The notes: generated by a model from the sequence alone, not told the origin. DNA of 64,000 bases from an uncultured Collinsella sp. (GCA_900541235.1 UQIW01000006.1:27436-91435), one strand, 5' to 3'. Counted from the stretch's first letter, positions 50,885 through 59,737 are shown. Numbers and translations are program-made.

Positions 50885-52351
50885 TTATTCCACGCGCTCT
50901 GACAGTCGATACTTGCGGTTGCGGCTCGTCGCCGGCGCCGTGGGCTCAAGCTCGCCTTGAGCAATGAGCGCGTTGACGCGCGACCTTACCTGGGAAATTG
51001 TAAGCCCCGTACGTTCTGCCAGCTCACGCGTCCCCAGCTCGCCGTAGTGTTTGAGTGCCGTCACAATTAAGCCCCCGCCATGATCGACCGGCTCGATCTT
51101 TGAACGGTAAAGTACGACCTTGAACCGATCGAACCCCGGGCAGAACAGGGGCTCGGCCAGACCATGCGCGCGCATGGCATCGATCATCATCGGGATGCCC
51201 GAGCCATTGCCCTCAGCCGGCGAACCTGCGCCATCCGGCAGCGGGACAATCGACATGAGTTTCACGAGCGTCGCGTTACGGCATCGGGAGCTGCCGTCAA
51301 ACAAGTTCTCGCGAGTCTTTCCCCCGTAAAGGCCGCCAGGATTCGTCACCTCGACACGATCGTCAAAGACGTCGACGGCAATCGATTGTCCACAGAACCG
51401 ATCCCCGTATTCTCGATGGATTACGGCGTTGGCGATTGCCTCGCGCAGAACCTCCTCGGGAATCTCCAGCGAGTCGATACACGAGATGCCTTGGACGGTC
51501 GAGATGCGGCGCAGGTTTTTGGCGACAGCTGCGACGGCATCCGAGATCATCTCGCCCAACGTTCCCTCACAGATTGTGCGGTCCATGAACCTCAGCGACC
51601 CCACAGCTCCCTTTTGAGCTCCCACGTGGACAGCCACGTCAATGAAGAGCTTGGGATAGAACTGCTGAGGGTAAACGCCCGCGGCAAGGAGGCCGGCCTT
51701 GGTAACATTGCCCTGGAAGTCGAGGAAATTCAGACGCTCCATCTTTGTCTTCTTGTCCGCCGCACCGCGCATCGCTCGAGGCGTCAACGAATAGGCACGC
51801 TCTATCGTGCGGTCGACCAGCGACTCGTCGAGATCGCCCACACTCGTGCCGGGCACCGCATCGCGATCGCTAGGACTCGTCCGCTCATATGACGGCAGTG
51901 CCAAAACCTCGGTCGACGAAAGCGGGACATCTTTGTCATCGATGCGCTTGTAGCTGCCGCCCTGGGCGCCTCGCTCTATGACATAGCAGGGCTTGCTCGA
52001 CGGATCGAGCTCCTCAATCGTAATGACGAGAACGATGACGCCCTGAAGCTCCACTCGCTCGATCGTGTATTTGGGCGGATTGGCTAGCTTTCCTCGACCG
52101 CCCGCATCACCCATGCCTGACACAAATTGGTTGAGCACTTTCTCGGTCTCGAAGTTCTCAACCGGGACAAAACCTGCGCGCTCACTCACTCCGAGCACGA
52201 TGATTCCGCCGGCAGTGTTCGCGAATGCGCTCACCGTTTCCCACACGTCGCGGGAAAGCGTCGTGGCGCTCTCCTTCACTTCGACGTTAAGATCATCCGA
52301 GCCCATACGCCTTAAAGACTCAAGCAGACCGGTCAGCTCGTTTTCGTTCAT
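50885..52351 (-). CDS. AlbA_2 (Schlafen-type) ATP-binding protein with winged helix
   Basis: A 488-residue protein. The N-terminal AlbA_2 domain (about 1-140) has VEVKESATTLSRDVWETVSAFANTAGG and VLGVSE, and a middle domain of the ATP-dependent DNA helicase RecG-like/DUF4062 kind (about 200-400, with IANAVIHREYGDRFCGQSIAVDVFDDRVEVTNPGG). The C-terminal ~70 residues are a winged helix (TALKHYGELGTRELAERTGLTISQVRSRVNALIAQGELEPT). Start ATG at 52351 has AAGGA. It could act as a transcriptional regulator in defence or stress. Its upstream DNA (52352-52680) is full of TATCTCTC motifs. Confidence 0.85.
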   Translation of the reverse strand: MNENELTGLLESLRRMGSDDLNVEVKESATTLSRDVWETVSAFANTAGGIIVLGVSERAGFVPVENFETEKVLNQFVSGMGDAGGRGKLANPPKYTIERVELQGVIVLVITIEELDPSSKPCYVIERGAQGGSYKRIDDKDVPLSSTEVLALPSYERTSPSDRDAVPGTSVGDLDESLVDRTIERAYSLTPRAMRGAADKKTKMERLNFLDFQGNVTKAGLLAAGVYPQQFYPKLFIDVAVHVGAQKGAVGSLRFMDRTICEGTLGEMISDAVAAVAKNLRRISTVQGISCIDSLEIPEEVLREAIANAVIHREYGDRFCGQSIAVDVFDDRVEVTNPGGLYGGKTRENLFDGSSRCRNATLVKLMSIVPLPDGAGSPAEGNGSGIPMMIDAMRAHGLAEPLFCPGFDRFKVVLYRSKIEPVDHGGGLIVTALKHYGELGTRELAERTGLTISQVRSRVNALIAQGELEPTAPATSRNRKYRLSERVE

Positions 52352-52408
52352 CTGCACGTCCTTTCGCTCGGTCCTGCGGAGAATGCCGCGGATAGATTTC
52401 CCTCGTCT

Positions 52409-52480
52409 CTCAGTTATCTCTCGAAATTATCTCTCATCTATCTCTCTATCTCTCGGCTTAGAGATAAGGGATAGATAGAG
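52409..52480. repeat. TATCTCTC motif cluster, proximal
   Basis: At least four TATCTCTC copies (52414-52454) followed by the inverse TTAGAGATAAGGGATAGATAGAGAT. Likely a DNA-binding array. Confidence 0.7.
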
Positions 52481-52533
52481 ATGGAATGTCTACCATTTGC
52501 TTCATTTATACATATTTTTGCTGGTAGAACAAT

Positions 52534-52552
52534 TGGTATTGAGACAATACCA
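52534..52552. promoter_or_regulatory. Operator-like palindrome
   Basis: TGGTATTG-AGA-CAATACCA, perfect 8-bp arms, in an AT-rich core between the two TATCTCTC clusters. Candidate dimer-binding site. Confidence 0.6.
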
Positions 52553-52573
52553 TGATTGCCTGTCTCTTTGCTG

Positions 52574-52650
52574 CTCAGTTATCTCTCATAATTTTCTCTC
52601 ATCTTCCTGTCATCTCTCATATTAGAAACGAATGAGAGACGAGAGATACG
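52574..52650. repeat. TATCTCTC motif cluster, distal
   Basis: CTCAGTTATCTCTC, TTTTCTCTCAT, GTCATCTCTCAT and then GAGAGACGAGAGATA. Second cluster of the array. Confidence 0.7.
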
Positions 52651-52856
52651 CGAGTGATGGACGAGCGAGGATTTCCGAATATCCACTCTCGTTTGGCGAG
52701 TGTCCAATTTTCCACGCTCGTGCGGCGGGCACGCGAGCCCTTCGCCCAATCCGCTGGCATCGTCTCCAGTTCGCCGCAGGGTCGCGGCCCCATATGGGTA
52801 TACTCTCGAGGATTCGACTCGATTCGCCCCCGCTGGGGCGTCAAAGGAGACTGCAT

Positions 52857-55800
52857 ATGCCCACCACCTCAACCGACCCGCGCGCCGCAGCCGCTGCACT
52901 GCTGGTGCCCGGCACTACCTGCCACGGCTTTGCCGTCGAGCGCCGCGAGACCGTGCCCGAGCTCGACTCGGACGCTTACGTGCTGCGACACACTGCCTCG
53001 GGCGCTCGTCTGCTGTACCTGGCGTGCGACGACGAAAACAAGGCCTTTGCCATTGGCTTTAAGACGCCGCCGGCCGATTCCACCGGCGTGTTCCATATTC
53101 TTGAGCACTCGGTGCTGTGCGGATCGGCCAAGTTTCCCGTCAAGGAGCCGTTTGTCGACCTGATCAAGAGCTCCATGCAGACGTTCCTCAACGCCATGAC
53201 CTACCCCGACAAGACCATCTACCCCGTTGCCACCACCAACGAGCAGGATCTGTATAACCTGATGGACGTGTACCTGGACGCGGTGTTCAACCCGGCCATC
53301 TATACCAAGCCCACCATTTTTGAGCAGGAGGGCTGGCACTACGAGCTGGATCTGCCAGAGAGCGCCGAGGGCGAGGGCGACAGCAGCTCCGCGAGCCTGC
53401 GTGAGGGCGCGCTGCGCTATAACGGCGTGGTGTTCAACGAGATGAAGGGTGCGCTGTCCGACCCCATGAGCGTGCTGGACGACGCCGTCAACGCCGCGCT
53501 CTATCCCGACACCGCCTATGCGCACGAGAGCGGCGGCGACCCGCGCGCGATTCCCGCGCTCACCTACGAGCAGTTCCTGGACACGCACGCGCGCCACTAC
53601 AATCCTTCCAACTCCTACATCACGCTCTACGGCGACCTGGACGTGGACCGTGCACTGGCCTTTTTGGACGAGCGCTATCTGTCGCAGCCGAGTGCCGCGA
53701 GCCGCCGCATGGACGCTGCCGTTGCCGCCGGCGAGGACCCGTCCACGCTGGCGCCCAATCCGCTGGACGTGCAGGCACCTGTGACCTGCGAGTATAGGCG
53801 CGTCGAGATGGCCACTACACCCGAGAACGCCCTGGTGGGCCTGGGCCTGGTGCTGGGCAGCGCGCTCGACCGTAAGCGCACGATCGCGGCGGATATCCTG
53901 TTCGAGGCGCTGCTGGGCTCCAACGAAGCGCCGGTTAAGAAGACCATTCTGGCTGCCGGTCTGGGCGGCAACGTGGTGAGCTACACCGCGGCCGAGAGCC
54001 TGCAGCCCTACGAGCTCATCATGCTGCAAAACGCACAGCCCGGCATGGCGCGCGAGCTGCGTCACGTGTTCCAGGACGCTTGCCGCGACCTGTGCGAGCA
54101 CGGCGTTCCGCGCGAGCGCCTGGAAGCCATCATCAGCAGCAACGAATACGACCTGCGCCAGCGCGACTATGGCATCGCCGACGGCGTGGCCATTGCGTGC
54201 GACGCGCTGAGCACGTGGCTCTACGATGACGACGCTGCGACGCTGGCGCTCAAGTACGGCCCGGTGTACGAAGAGCTGCGTGGCGAGCTGGACGGCAGTT
54301 ACTTTGAGGACCTGCTGCGCGAGCTGGTGCTGCAAAACGACCATATGGCGCTGGTCGAGCTGGTGCCGGTGGATGCCGCCGAGGGTTCGGAGGGTGCCGA
54401 GGCCGCCGAGCTGGCAGCCAAGCGCGATGCCATGACCGATGCCGAGCTGACCGACGTGGTCGAGCGCACGGCCGCGCTGCGTGCCGCGCAGGAGGCGGAA
54501 GACACACCCGAGGCCAAGGCCACGCTGCCGCGCCTGCGCGTGTCCGACATTGGCGAGGCGCGCCCCGAGCCGCCACTGATCGTGGACACGACCGTGCCCA
54601 TCCCCTGCCTGCGCCACGGCATCCCCACCAACCGTCTGGCCTACGCCATGCAGTATTTCGACCTGAACTGCGTCGCGTTTGAGGACCTGCCCTATGTGAC
54701 ACTGCTCTGCCGCCTGCTTAAGCAGCTGCCCACGCGCGAGCACTCGGCCGAGGAACTCGACAACTTGCTCGCTGGCAAGCTCGGCTTTTTGAGCTTTACG
54801 ACCGAGGTCATGACGCAGCCCGAAGTGGACGGCGTGCGCCCCTACCTGCTGGTGAGCGCCGGCGCCCTGTCCGAGAAGATCGATGCGCTGGCGAGTCTGC
54901 CGCGCGAGGTATGGTCGAGCACGCTTTTGGCAGATGCCGACGCCGACCGCGTGCGCGACGTGCTCACGCAGATTCGCATTGGGCTTGAGCAGGGCTTTAT
55001 CAACAACGGCCACTCGGCGGCGCTCGGTCGCGCGATGAGCTACAGCTCGCCTTCGGCCGTGGTGCGCGAGCAGCTTTCGGGCGTGGATTTCTACCTGTTC
55101 CTGCGCGATCTGCTCGAGCACTTTGACGAGCGCGTGGACGGGCTGCGTACCAAGCTTGCCGAGCTGGCGGAGCGCATCTTTGTGGCCGATGGCTGCATGG
55201 CGAGCTTTACCGGCAGCAACGAGGACTTTGACGCATACTGGGATGCCGCGGGCGACCTGGGGCTGGGTGCGGGCGATGGTGCCGATGCCGGCCGCGACGC
55301 TCTCGTGGTGCCGACGCCGCGCGACCGCCACGAGGCTTTCGTCATCCCCAGCGATATCTGCTTTGCGGCAAGCGCGTCCGACCCGCGTCGCCTGGGCATC
55401 GACGTGACGGGCGCCTGGGCGGTTGCCGCCAACGCGCTCTCCTACGACTACCTGTGGAACGAGATTCGCGTGAAGGGCGGTGCGTACGGCTGCGGATTCC
55501 GCGCAGCCGGCGAGCGCCAGACGGCGTTCTACACCTACCGCGACCCAGCAATCGACCCCTCGATTGAGCGTGTGGCGCGCGCAGGCGAATGGCTCGGCAG
55601 CTTTGAGCCCGACGAGGCCGCCTTCGAGGGCTTTATCGTAAGCTGCGTGAGCGGCATGGACGCGCCGGTGAAGCCGTACGCGCTCACCAAGCGCCGCAAC
55701 ACGACCTACCTGGCCGGACTCGATCCGCATGCACGCGAGGAGCGCCGCGCCCAGATGCTCGCCGCCACGCCCGGTGAGCTGCGCTCGCTCGGCGCCGACG

Positions 55801-55901
55801 TCACGCGCATCGCGGCCACCTCGCCCACCTGCGTCTTTGGCGGCCGAGACGTCATCGCCAAGAGCAACGCCGGCTTTAACGTAGTCGACCTGATGGGCTA
55901 A
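52857..55901 (+). CDS. M16C-family (presequence-type) metallopeptidase
   Basis: A 1014-residue zinc peptidase. The inverted zinc motif H80-I-L-E83-H84 lies in STGVFHILEHSVLCGS, followed by the family stretches SSMQTFLNAMTYPDKTIYPV and FNEMKGALSDPMSVLDDAVNAALYPDTAY. It is a single-chain insulinase-like enzyme that clears peptides. The second half has YDYLWNEIRVKGGAYGCGFRAAGERQTAFYTYRDP, a typical partner region. Start ATG at 52857 with AAAGGAG. GC-rich but no odd codon use. Confidence 0.93.
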   Translation: MPTTSTDPRAAAAALLVPGTTCHGFAVERRETVPELDSDAYVLRHTASGARLLYLACDDENKAFAIGFKTPPADSTGVFHILEHSVLCGSAKFPVKEPFVDLIKSSMQTFLNAMTYPDKTIYPVATTNEQDLYNLMDVYLDAVFNPAIYTKPTIFEQEGWHYELDLPESAEGEGDSSSASLREGALRYNGVVFNEMKGALSDPMSVLDDAVNAALYPDTAYAHESGGDPRAIPALTYEQFLDTHARHYNPSNSYITLYGDLDVDRALAFLDERYLSQPSAASRRMDAAVAAGEDPSTLAPNPLDVQAPVTCEYRRVEMATTPENALVGLGLVLGSALDRKRTIAADILFEALLGSNEAPVKKTILAAGLGGNVVSYTAAESLQPYELIMLQNAQPGMARELRHVFQDACRDLCEHGVPRERLEAIISSNEYDLRQRDYGIADGVAIACDALSTWLYDDDAATLALKYGPVYEELRGELDGSYFEDLLRELVLQNDHMALVELVPVDAAEGSEGAEAAELAAKRDAMTDAELTDVVERTAALRAAQEAEDTPEAKATLPRLRVSDIGEARPEPPLIVDTTVPIPCLRHGIPTNRLAYAMQYFDLNCVAFEDLPYVTLLCRLLKQLPTREHSAEELDNLLAGKLGFLSFTTEVMTQPEVDGVRPYLLVSAGALSEKIDALASLPREVWSSTLLADADADRVRDVLTQIRIGLEQGFINNGHSAALGRAMSYSSPSAVVREQLSGVDFYLFLRDLLEHFDERVDGLRTKLAELAERIFVADGCMASFTGSNEDFDAYWDAAGDLGLGAGDGADAGRDALVVPTPRDRHEAFVIPSDICFAASASDPRRLGIDVTGAWAVAANALSYDYLWNEIRVKGGAYGCGFRAAGERQTAFYTYRDPAIDPSIERVARAGEWLGSFEPDEAAFEGFIVSCVSGMDAPVKPYALTKRRNTTYLAGLDPHAREERRAQMLAATPGELRSLGADVTRIAATSPTCVFGGRDVIAKSNAGFNVVDLMG

Positions 55902-55906
55902 GGCAC

Positions 55907-55948
55907 AAAGGTAGATTTTTGGGACATGACCGAAAATCTACCTTTTTC
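55907..55948 (+). terminator. Terminator after M16C gene
   Basis: AAAGGTAGATTTT-TGGGACATGACCG-AAAATCTACCTTT followed by TTCTTTT. Confidence 0.85.
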
Positions 55949-55970
55949 TTTTGCCGCAGTCTGCCGATTT

Positions 55971-56027
55971 GTCTCGATCTGTAACGCTAAGGCGGCAATA
56001 TTGGCTCCAGATGTTACAAATCGAGAC
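55971..56027. repeat. 57-bp palindromic repeat, copy 1
   Basis: GTCTCGATCTGTAAC at one end and GTTACAAATCGAGAC at the other, with 27 bp between. Length exactly matches copy 2. Confidence 0.8.
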
Positions 56028-56051
56028 GTTTCCGGATGACGCCGGCCCTTT

Positions 56052-56108
56052 GTCTCAATCTGTAACATCTAGGTCCAATTTTGCCGAGTTACTGTTACAG
56101 ATCGAGAC
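56052..56108. repeat. 57-bp palindromic repeat, copy 2
   Basis: GTCTCAATCTGTAAC and GTTACAGATCGAGAC ends, 57 bp in all, 81 bp offset from copy 1. The centre differs. REP/MITE-like structures. Confidence 0.8.
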
Positions 56109-56224
56109 GAACTGCCGCAGACGCCCACTCCACAGCACAGACCACCACAAAGATGCCTGTCCCCATTCTCAGTGGTGATTCGAACACTTGTTCTATACGC
56201 ACACATGTTCTATAGTAGAAGTGC

Positions 56225-56253
56225 TTGCAACGAACTGAAATTGCAACTAGAAT
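56225..56253 (+). promoter_or_regulatory. hicAB promoter
   Basis: TTGCAA (56225-56230), 17-nt spacer, TAGAAT (56248-56253), 24 nt before the hicA ATG. Confidence 0.65.
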
Positions 56254-56262
56254 ATAGTTGCA
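56242..56262. promoter_or_regulatory. hicAB operator
   Basis: TGCAACTA-GAATA-TAGTTGCA, perfect 8-bp arms across the -10 element. Expected HicB binding site for autorepression; inferred from position. Confidence 0.75.
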
Positions 56263-56276
56263 GAATGTGAGGCGGG

Positions 56277-56540
56277 ATGACGCGGACCGATAAACTCATC
56301 GCCCAACTGTTTAGCTGCCCTTCGACGTATCGGTATGCGGATTTTATAAAAGTCATGGCCTCGTATGGCTTTGAAATGAACAGCAAAGGCAAGACATCCG
56401 GATCGCGTGTTCGCTTCTACAGGCCATCAGATGGCAGGATGTTCGTAATGCACGAGTCTCATCCATCTGACGAATTGACAGCGGGGACCATTCGAAACAT
56501 CGTTCGCTTTCTGCAAGATGTCGGAGGTAGTCATGAGTAA
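56277..56540 (+). CDS. hicA: HicA-type toxin
   Basis: An 87-residue double-stranded-RNA-binding mRNase family toxin. The family pattern is preserved as GSRVRFYRPSDGRMFVMHESHPSDELTAGTIRNIVRFL (landmarks at about 42-80). In many HicA the catalytic His is in a GSHxxY motif; here the matching site has Arg, and the two His at MHESHP are the candidate catalytic residues, as in a known subgroup. It precedes hicB and overlaps it by 8 nt. ATG at 56277 with GAGGCGGG upstream. Confidence 0.85.
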   Translation: MTRTDKLIAQLFSCPSTYRYADFIKVMASYGFEMNSKGKTSGSRVRFYRPSDGRMFVMHESHPSDELTAGTIRNIVRFLQDVGGSHE

Positions 56541-56862
56541 CGTTTTGGCATACAAGGGTTATTTCGCCCCGGTCGAGTTCGATGCCGAACAGCATGTGCT
56601 AACAGGTATGGTCGCCGGCATTAGGGACGCAATCGTATTTGAAGGCTCCACGGCTGAAGAAGTGGAGCAATGCTTCCACGACGCCGTCGACGATTACCTT
56701 GAGTTTTGCACCGAGAAGGGCAAGGAACCCGAGCGGGCTTTTAAGGGCTCGTTCAACGTAAGAACGGGCTCTGAGCTCCACAAGCAAGCAGCGCTGGCGG
56801 CGGCAAAGAGGGGTGAGTCACTCAATAAGTTTGTGACTGAAGCGATCGCTGCGGCGCTGTGA
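56533..56862 (+). CDS. hicB: HicB-type antitoxin
   Basis: A 109-residue antitoxin. The N-terminal HicB fold (YFAPVEFDAEQHVLTGMVAGIRDAIVFEGSTAEEVEQCFHDAVDDYLEFC) masks HicA, and the C-terminal part (SFNVRTGSELHKQAALAAAKRGESLNKFVTEAIAAAL) is a ribbon-helix-helix DNA-binding domain. GGAGG is 3-8 nt before ATG 56533. It is expected to repress the operator at 56242. Confidence 0.9.
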   Translation: MSNVLAYKGYFAPVEFDAEQHVLTGMVAGIRDAIVFEGSTAEEVEQCFHDAVDDYLEFCTEKGKEPERAFKGSFNVRTGSELHKQAALAAAKRGESLNKFVTEAIAAAL

Positions 56863-56874
56863 AGCCAACGTCGA

Positions 56875-56967
56875 GTCGAAGCCGCCACAAAGGGCGCCTT
56901 TGCGGCGGCTTCGACGTTTGCCCAGATAAAACCCGCCAAAATAAACCTGTCCCTTTTTGGCAGGTTT
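56875..56967 (+). repeat. Composite hairpin plus conserved-module repeat, copy 2
   Basis: A hairpin with perfect 12-bp arms (GTCGAAGCCGCC/GGCGGCTTCGAC, 56875-56915) is followed at once by the module GTTTGCCCAGATAAAACC...CCAAAATAAACCTGTCC...GGCAGGTTT (56916-56967). The module matches that at 4158-4208 almost fully, while the hairpin sequence differs. Acts also as the hicB terminator. Confidence 0.85.
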
Positions 56968-56983
56968 GCTAGAGGAGGCTGGG

Positions 56984-57580
56984 ATGGACAAGGCTGAGTT
57001 GCGGCGGGCAATGATTGCTCGGCGCGACGATCTCGATTTGGATGTACGGGCGGCGAAGTCTGCTGATATCTGTGCGCGGCTGGTTGAGCTGCTGGGCCGC
57101 TTGGATGCCGCGGCGCCGCGCACCGTTGCCGTCTATGCCGCGATGGGTTCCGAGGCAGACCCTGCCGCGTTTGCCGCTGCGGCCGCCGTGCGCGGCTGGC
57201 GCGTAGCCTATCCGTGCATGCTCTCGGCAATTGATGCCGCAGCTTGTGGCCAGCGCATGTGTATGCGGGCAGTTGCCGCCGACGATGCGTCCGCGGCTCC
57301 GTTTATCGCCCACCCTACGCGGGCCTTTGCGGCCACGGACATCGACAGCAACCACTTCCCTATCGTGCCTGCCGAAGCTCTCGACATGATCGTCGTGCCG
57401 CTCGTGGCCTTCGACCAAACCGGAGCGCGCCTGGGCTACGGCGGCGGTTGCTACGACCGCTACCTGCCCATGCTCTCGCCCGCATGCCAAATCATCGGCA
57501 TCGCCTTTGACGAGCAGCGTGTCGACCGCGTTCCCACCGACGCTCACGACCTGCCGCTACCCCACATCATCAGCGCCTAA
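56984..57580 (+). CDS. 5-formyltetrahydrofolate cyclo-ligase
   Basis: An ATP-dependent enzyme that converts 5-formyl-THF to 5,10-methenyl-THF (198 residues). The N-terminus has KAELRRAMIARRDDLD (R-x(n)-R family motif), TVAVYAAMGSEADP (GSE motif) and the C-terminus VPLVAFDQTGARLGYGGGCYDRYLP (the diagnostic G-YGGG-YDR). The start at 56984 is chosen from GAGGAGG 4-10 nt upstream. It lies just after the repeat. Confidence 0.95.
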   Translation: MDKAELRRAMIARRDDLDLDVRAAKSADICARLVELLGRLDAAAPRTVAVYAAMGSEADPAAFAAAAAVRGWRVAYPCMLSAIDAAACGQRMCMRAVAADDASAAPFIAHPTRAFAATDIDSNHFPIVPAEALDMIVVPLVAFDQTGARLGYGGGCYDRYLPMLSPACQIIGIAFDEQRVDRVPTDAHDLPLPHIISA

Positions 57581-57622
57581 TCGCCGCCATATCAGCCACG
57601 GCTACAGCAGTACCATCGCAGC

Positions 57623-58549
57623 CTAGTGCTCCTCGCCGGCGCGGGCCAGGTCGTAGGGCGTGGTCTGGTAGACGTAGTAGTTGAGCCAGTTAGTGTAGAA
57701 CAGCTGAGCTTGGCTGCGCCAGACGTTGCGCGGCTCGGCGGAGGGGTCGTCACCCGGAAAGTAGTGCGCCGGCACCTCCGGGTTGAGCCCGCGCTTCACA
57801 TCGCGCTCGTACTCCAGGCGCAGCGTATCGGTGTCGTACTCGGGATGGCCAAAGACAAAGAAGCGACGGCTGTCGGTCGACTTGACGATGTACAGGCCCA
57901 CCTCGTCGGACACGGCCACGACCTCAAGCTGCGGCTCGGCCTCCACGTCCTCGCGGCGCACGTCGGTGTTGCGCGAATGTACGGCATAGAAGCGGTCGTC
58001 AAAGCCGCGGACCAGCGGGCTTTTCGGCTTCACTAGATAATGCTCGAACACGCCGCTCGCCTTTGCCGGCAGATCGTACTTCTGGATACCGTAATGATGG
58101 TACAGGCCGGCCTGCGCGCCCCAACAAATGTGCAGCGTAGAGTGCACGTGCGTGGTGGACCAATCCATGATCTGGCAGAGCTCGGGCCAGTAGTCGACCT
58201 CCTCGAACGGCATCTGTTCCACCGGCGCGCCCGTGATGATCAGGCCGTCGTAGTGGATGTCGCAGATGTCGTCGAACGTGCGGTAAAACGTCTCCAGATG
58301 GCCGGCGCTCACGTGCGTGGCCTCGTGCGTTTTGGTGCGCAGCAGGTCCACCTCCACCTGCAGCGGCGTGTTGGAGAGCTTGCGCATGATCTGCGTCTCG
58401 GTGGCAATCTTGGTGGGCATGAGGTTGAGGATGAGCACGCGCAGCGGACGGATGTCCTGGTGCAGTGCGCGGTACTCGGTCATGACAAAGATGTTCTCGC
58501 TCTCGAGCTGCGCGGCGGCAGGGAGGGCATCGGGGATACGAATGGGCAT
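57623..58549 (-). CDS. metA: Homoserine O-acetyltransferase (MetA type)
   Basis: The first committed step of methionine synthesis, 308 residues. Catalytic Cys142 ([14 protein letters not shown]), His235 and Glu237 (FGHPEYD) are in the expected places. Residue 111 is Glu in TGAPVEQ; in characterised MetA proteins Glu111 gives acetyl-CoA use and Gly111 succinyl-CoA. So this is probably the acetyl form. It is convergent with the previous gene and its own upstream region (58550-58740) has no visible SAM riboswitch. Confidence 0.95.
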   Translation of the reverse strand: MPIRIPDALPAAAQLESENIFVMTEYRALHQDIRPLRVLILNLMPTKIATETQIMRKLSNTPLQVEVDLLRTKTHEATHVSAGHLETFYRTFDDICDIHYDGLIITGAPVEQMPFEEVDYWPELCQIMDWSTTHVHSTLHICWGAQAGLYHHYGIQKYDLPAKASGVFEHYLVKPKSPLVRGFDDRFYAVHSRNTDVRREDVEAEPQLEVVAVSDEVGLYIVKSTDSRRFFVFGHPEYDTDTLRLEYERDVKRGLNPEVPAHYFPGDDPSAEPRNVWRSQAQLFYTNWLNYYVYQTTPYDLARAGEEH

Positions 58550-58759
58550 GGATGCTCCTTACGAGTCAGTTGCAGTTATGGTACAACGACCGGCCCCATC
58601 CGCGCGAGCGTATCGCCCCGAGACACCGCCAGTGGTTCAAAACAGCCAAAAGTAGAGATTAAGGCATGTCCCAAAAATCTACGGCGCTTTAGTCTAGCAA
58701 AGTGACAGCAGGACGCTACAATGGTTCGACGCGAAAAACTCGGCCGAAAGGATACATAT

Positions 58760-59737
58760 ATGTACCAGACGCGTAAGATCGGTGTGGTCGGCCAGGGCCA
58801 CGTAGGAGCACATGTCGCCAACAGCCTGCTCATGCAGGGCATTGCCGATGAGCTGTACCTGTGCGATATCAACGAGGCCAAGGTGACGTCCGAGGTCCAG
58901 GACCTGCGCGACTCCCTTTCGTTTGTCCCGTACAACACCAAGATCGTCAACTGCTATGACCACTACGAGGAGCTAGCCTGCTGCAACGTCATCGTCAACG
59001 CCGCCGGCAAGGTCGCACTGGCCGCCGGCAACCGCGACGGCGAGCTGTTCTTTACCACCGACGCCGCCCGCACCTTTGCCAAGCGCATCGTCGACGCCGG
59101 CTTTGACGGCATCTTCGTGAGCATCTCCAACCCCTGCGACGTCGTGTGCACCGAGCTGTGGCACCTGACCGGCTACGATCCCAAGAAGATCATCGGCTCG
59201 GGCTGCGGCCTGGACTCCGCCCGCCTGCGCACCGAGATCTCCAAGAAGGTCGGCGTGAGCCCCAAGTCCATCGACGCCTACATGATCGGCGAGCACGGCT
59301 TTAGCCAGCTGGCCGCCTTTAAGGCCGCAACCATCGCCGGCAAGAGCCTTAACGAGCTTCAGGCCGAGAACCCTGACAAGTACGCCTTTGACCACATGGA
59401 GGTCGAGGAACTCGCACGCAAGGGCGGCTACGTAACCTACCAGGGCAAGCAGTGCACCGAGTACGCCGTTGCCAACTCCGCCGCGCGCGTCTGCGCCGCT
59501 GTGCTGCACAACGAGCATGCCGTGCTTTCGGCCTCCACGCTTATGACCGGCCAGTATGGCGAGGAGGGCATCTTTACCTCCCTGCCGTGCGTGATCGGTG
59601 CCGAGGGCGTCGAGGAGGTCTACACGCTCGACCTTTCCGAGTATGAGCTCGAGGGCTTCCACAAGAGCTGTCAGCACATCCGCGATAACATCGCCCAGCT
59701 CGACTGGTGGGACGCCGAGGCCTACGACGCAAAGTAG
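58760..59737 (+). CDS. L-lactate/L-2-hydroxyacid dehydrogenase
   Basis: A 325-residue NAD-dependent enzyme. The nucleotide loop is GVVGQGHVGAH (8-18), catalytic residues are H179 in IGEHG and Arg155 in LDSARLR, and NPCDVV is the cofactor loop. The substrate loop NAAGKVALAAGNR (80-92) has no typical Q-102 of lactate dehydrogenase and is closer to L-2-hydroxyisocaproate dehydrogenases. So the substrate may be a branched 2-oxoacid. Start ATG at 58760 with AAAGGAT. A candidate -10, TACAAT, lies near 58716. Confidence 0.88.
   Translation: MYQTRKIGVVGQGHVGAHVANSLLMQGIADELYLCDINEAKVTSEVQDLRDSLSFVPYNTKIVNCYDHYEELACCNVIVNAAGKVALAAGNRDGELFFTTDAARTFAKRIVDAGFDGIFVSISNPCDVVCTELWHLTGYDPKKIIGSGCGLDSARLRTEISKKVGVSPKSIDAYMIGEHGFSQLAAFKAATIAGKSLNELQAENPDKYAFDHMEVEELARKGGYVTYQGKQCTEYAVANSAARVCAAVLHNEHAVLSASTLMTGQYGEEGIFTSLPCVIGAEGVEEVYTLDLSEYELEGFHKSCQHIRDNIAQLDWWDAEAYDAK

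Larger units (their letters stand above)
52352..52856. other. 505-bp regulatory region with TATCTCTC array
   Basis: Divergent spacer between the AlbA_2 gene and the M16C peptidase gene. CTCAGTTATCTCTC occurs twice (52409-52422 and 52574-52587), with many further TATCTCTC/GAGAGATA copies at 52414-52480 and 52575-52645. Between the clusters lies the palindrome at 52534-52552. No gene visible. Confidence 0.75.

Noticed and set aside
52869..55730. A 950-residue minus-strand open frame opposite the M16C peptidase
   Set aside because: Antisense shadow with composition bias; the plus strand carries a zinc motif and a good ribosome site.
55971..56108. CRISPR array
   Set aside because: There are only two palindromic units of 57 bp with differing centres, and no spacer pattern or cas genes.
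58550..58740. SAM riboswitch upstream of metA
   Set aside because: No SAM-I core or associated terminator/antiterminator pairing could be recognised by eye.
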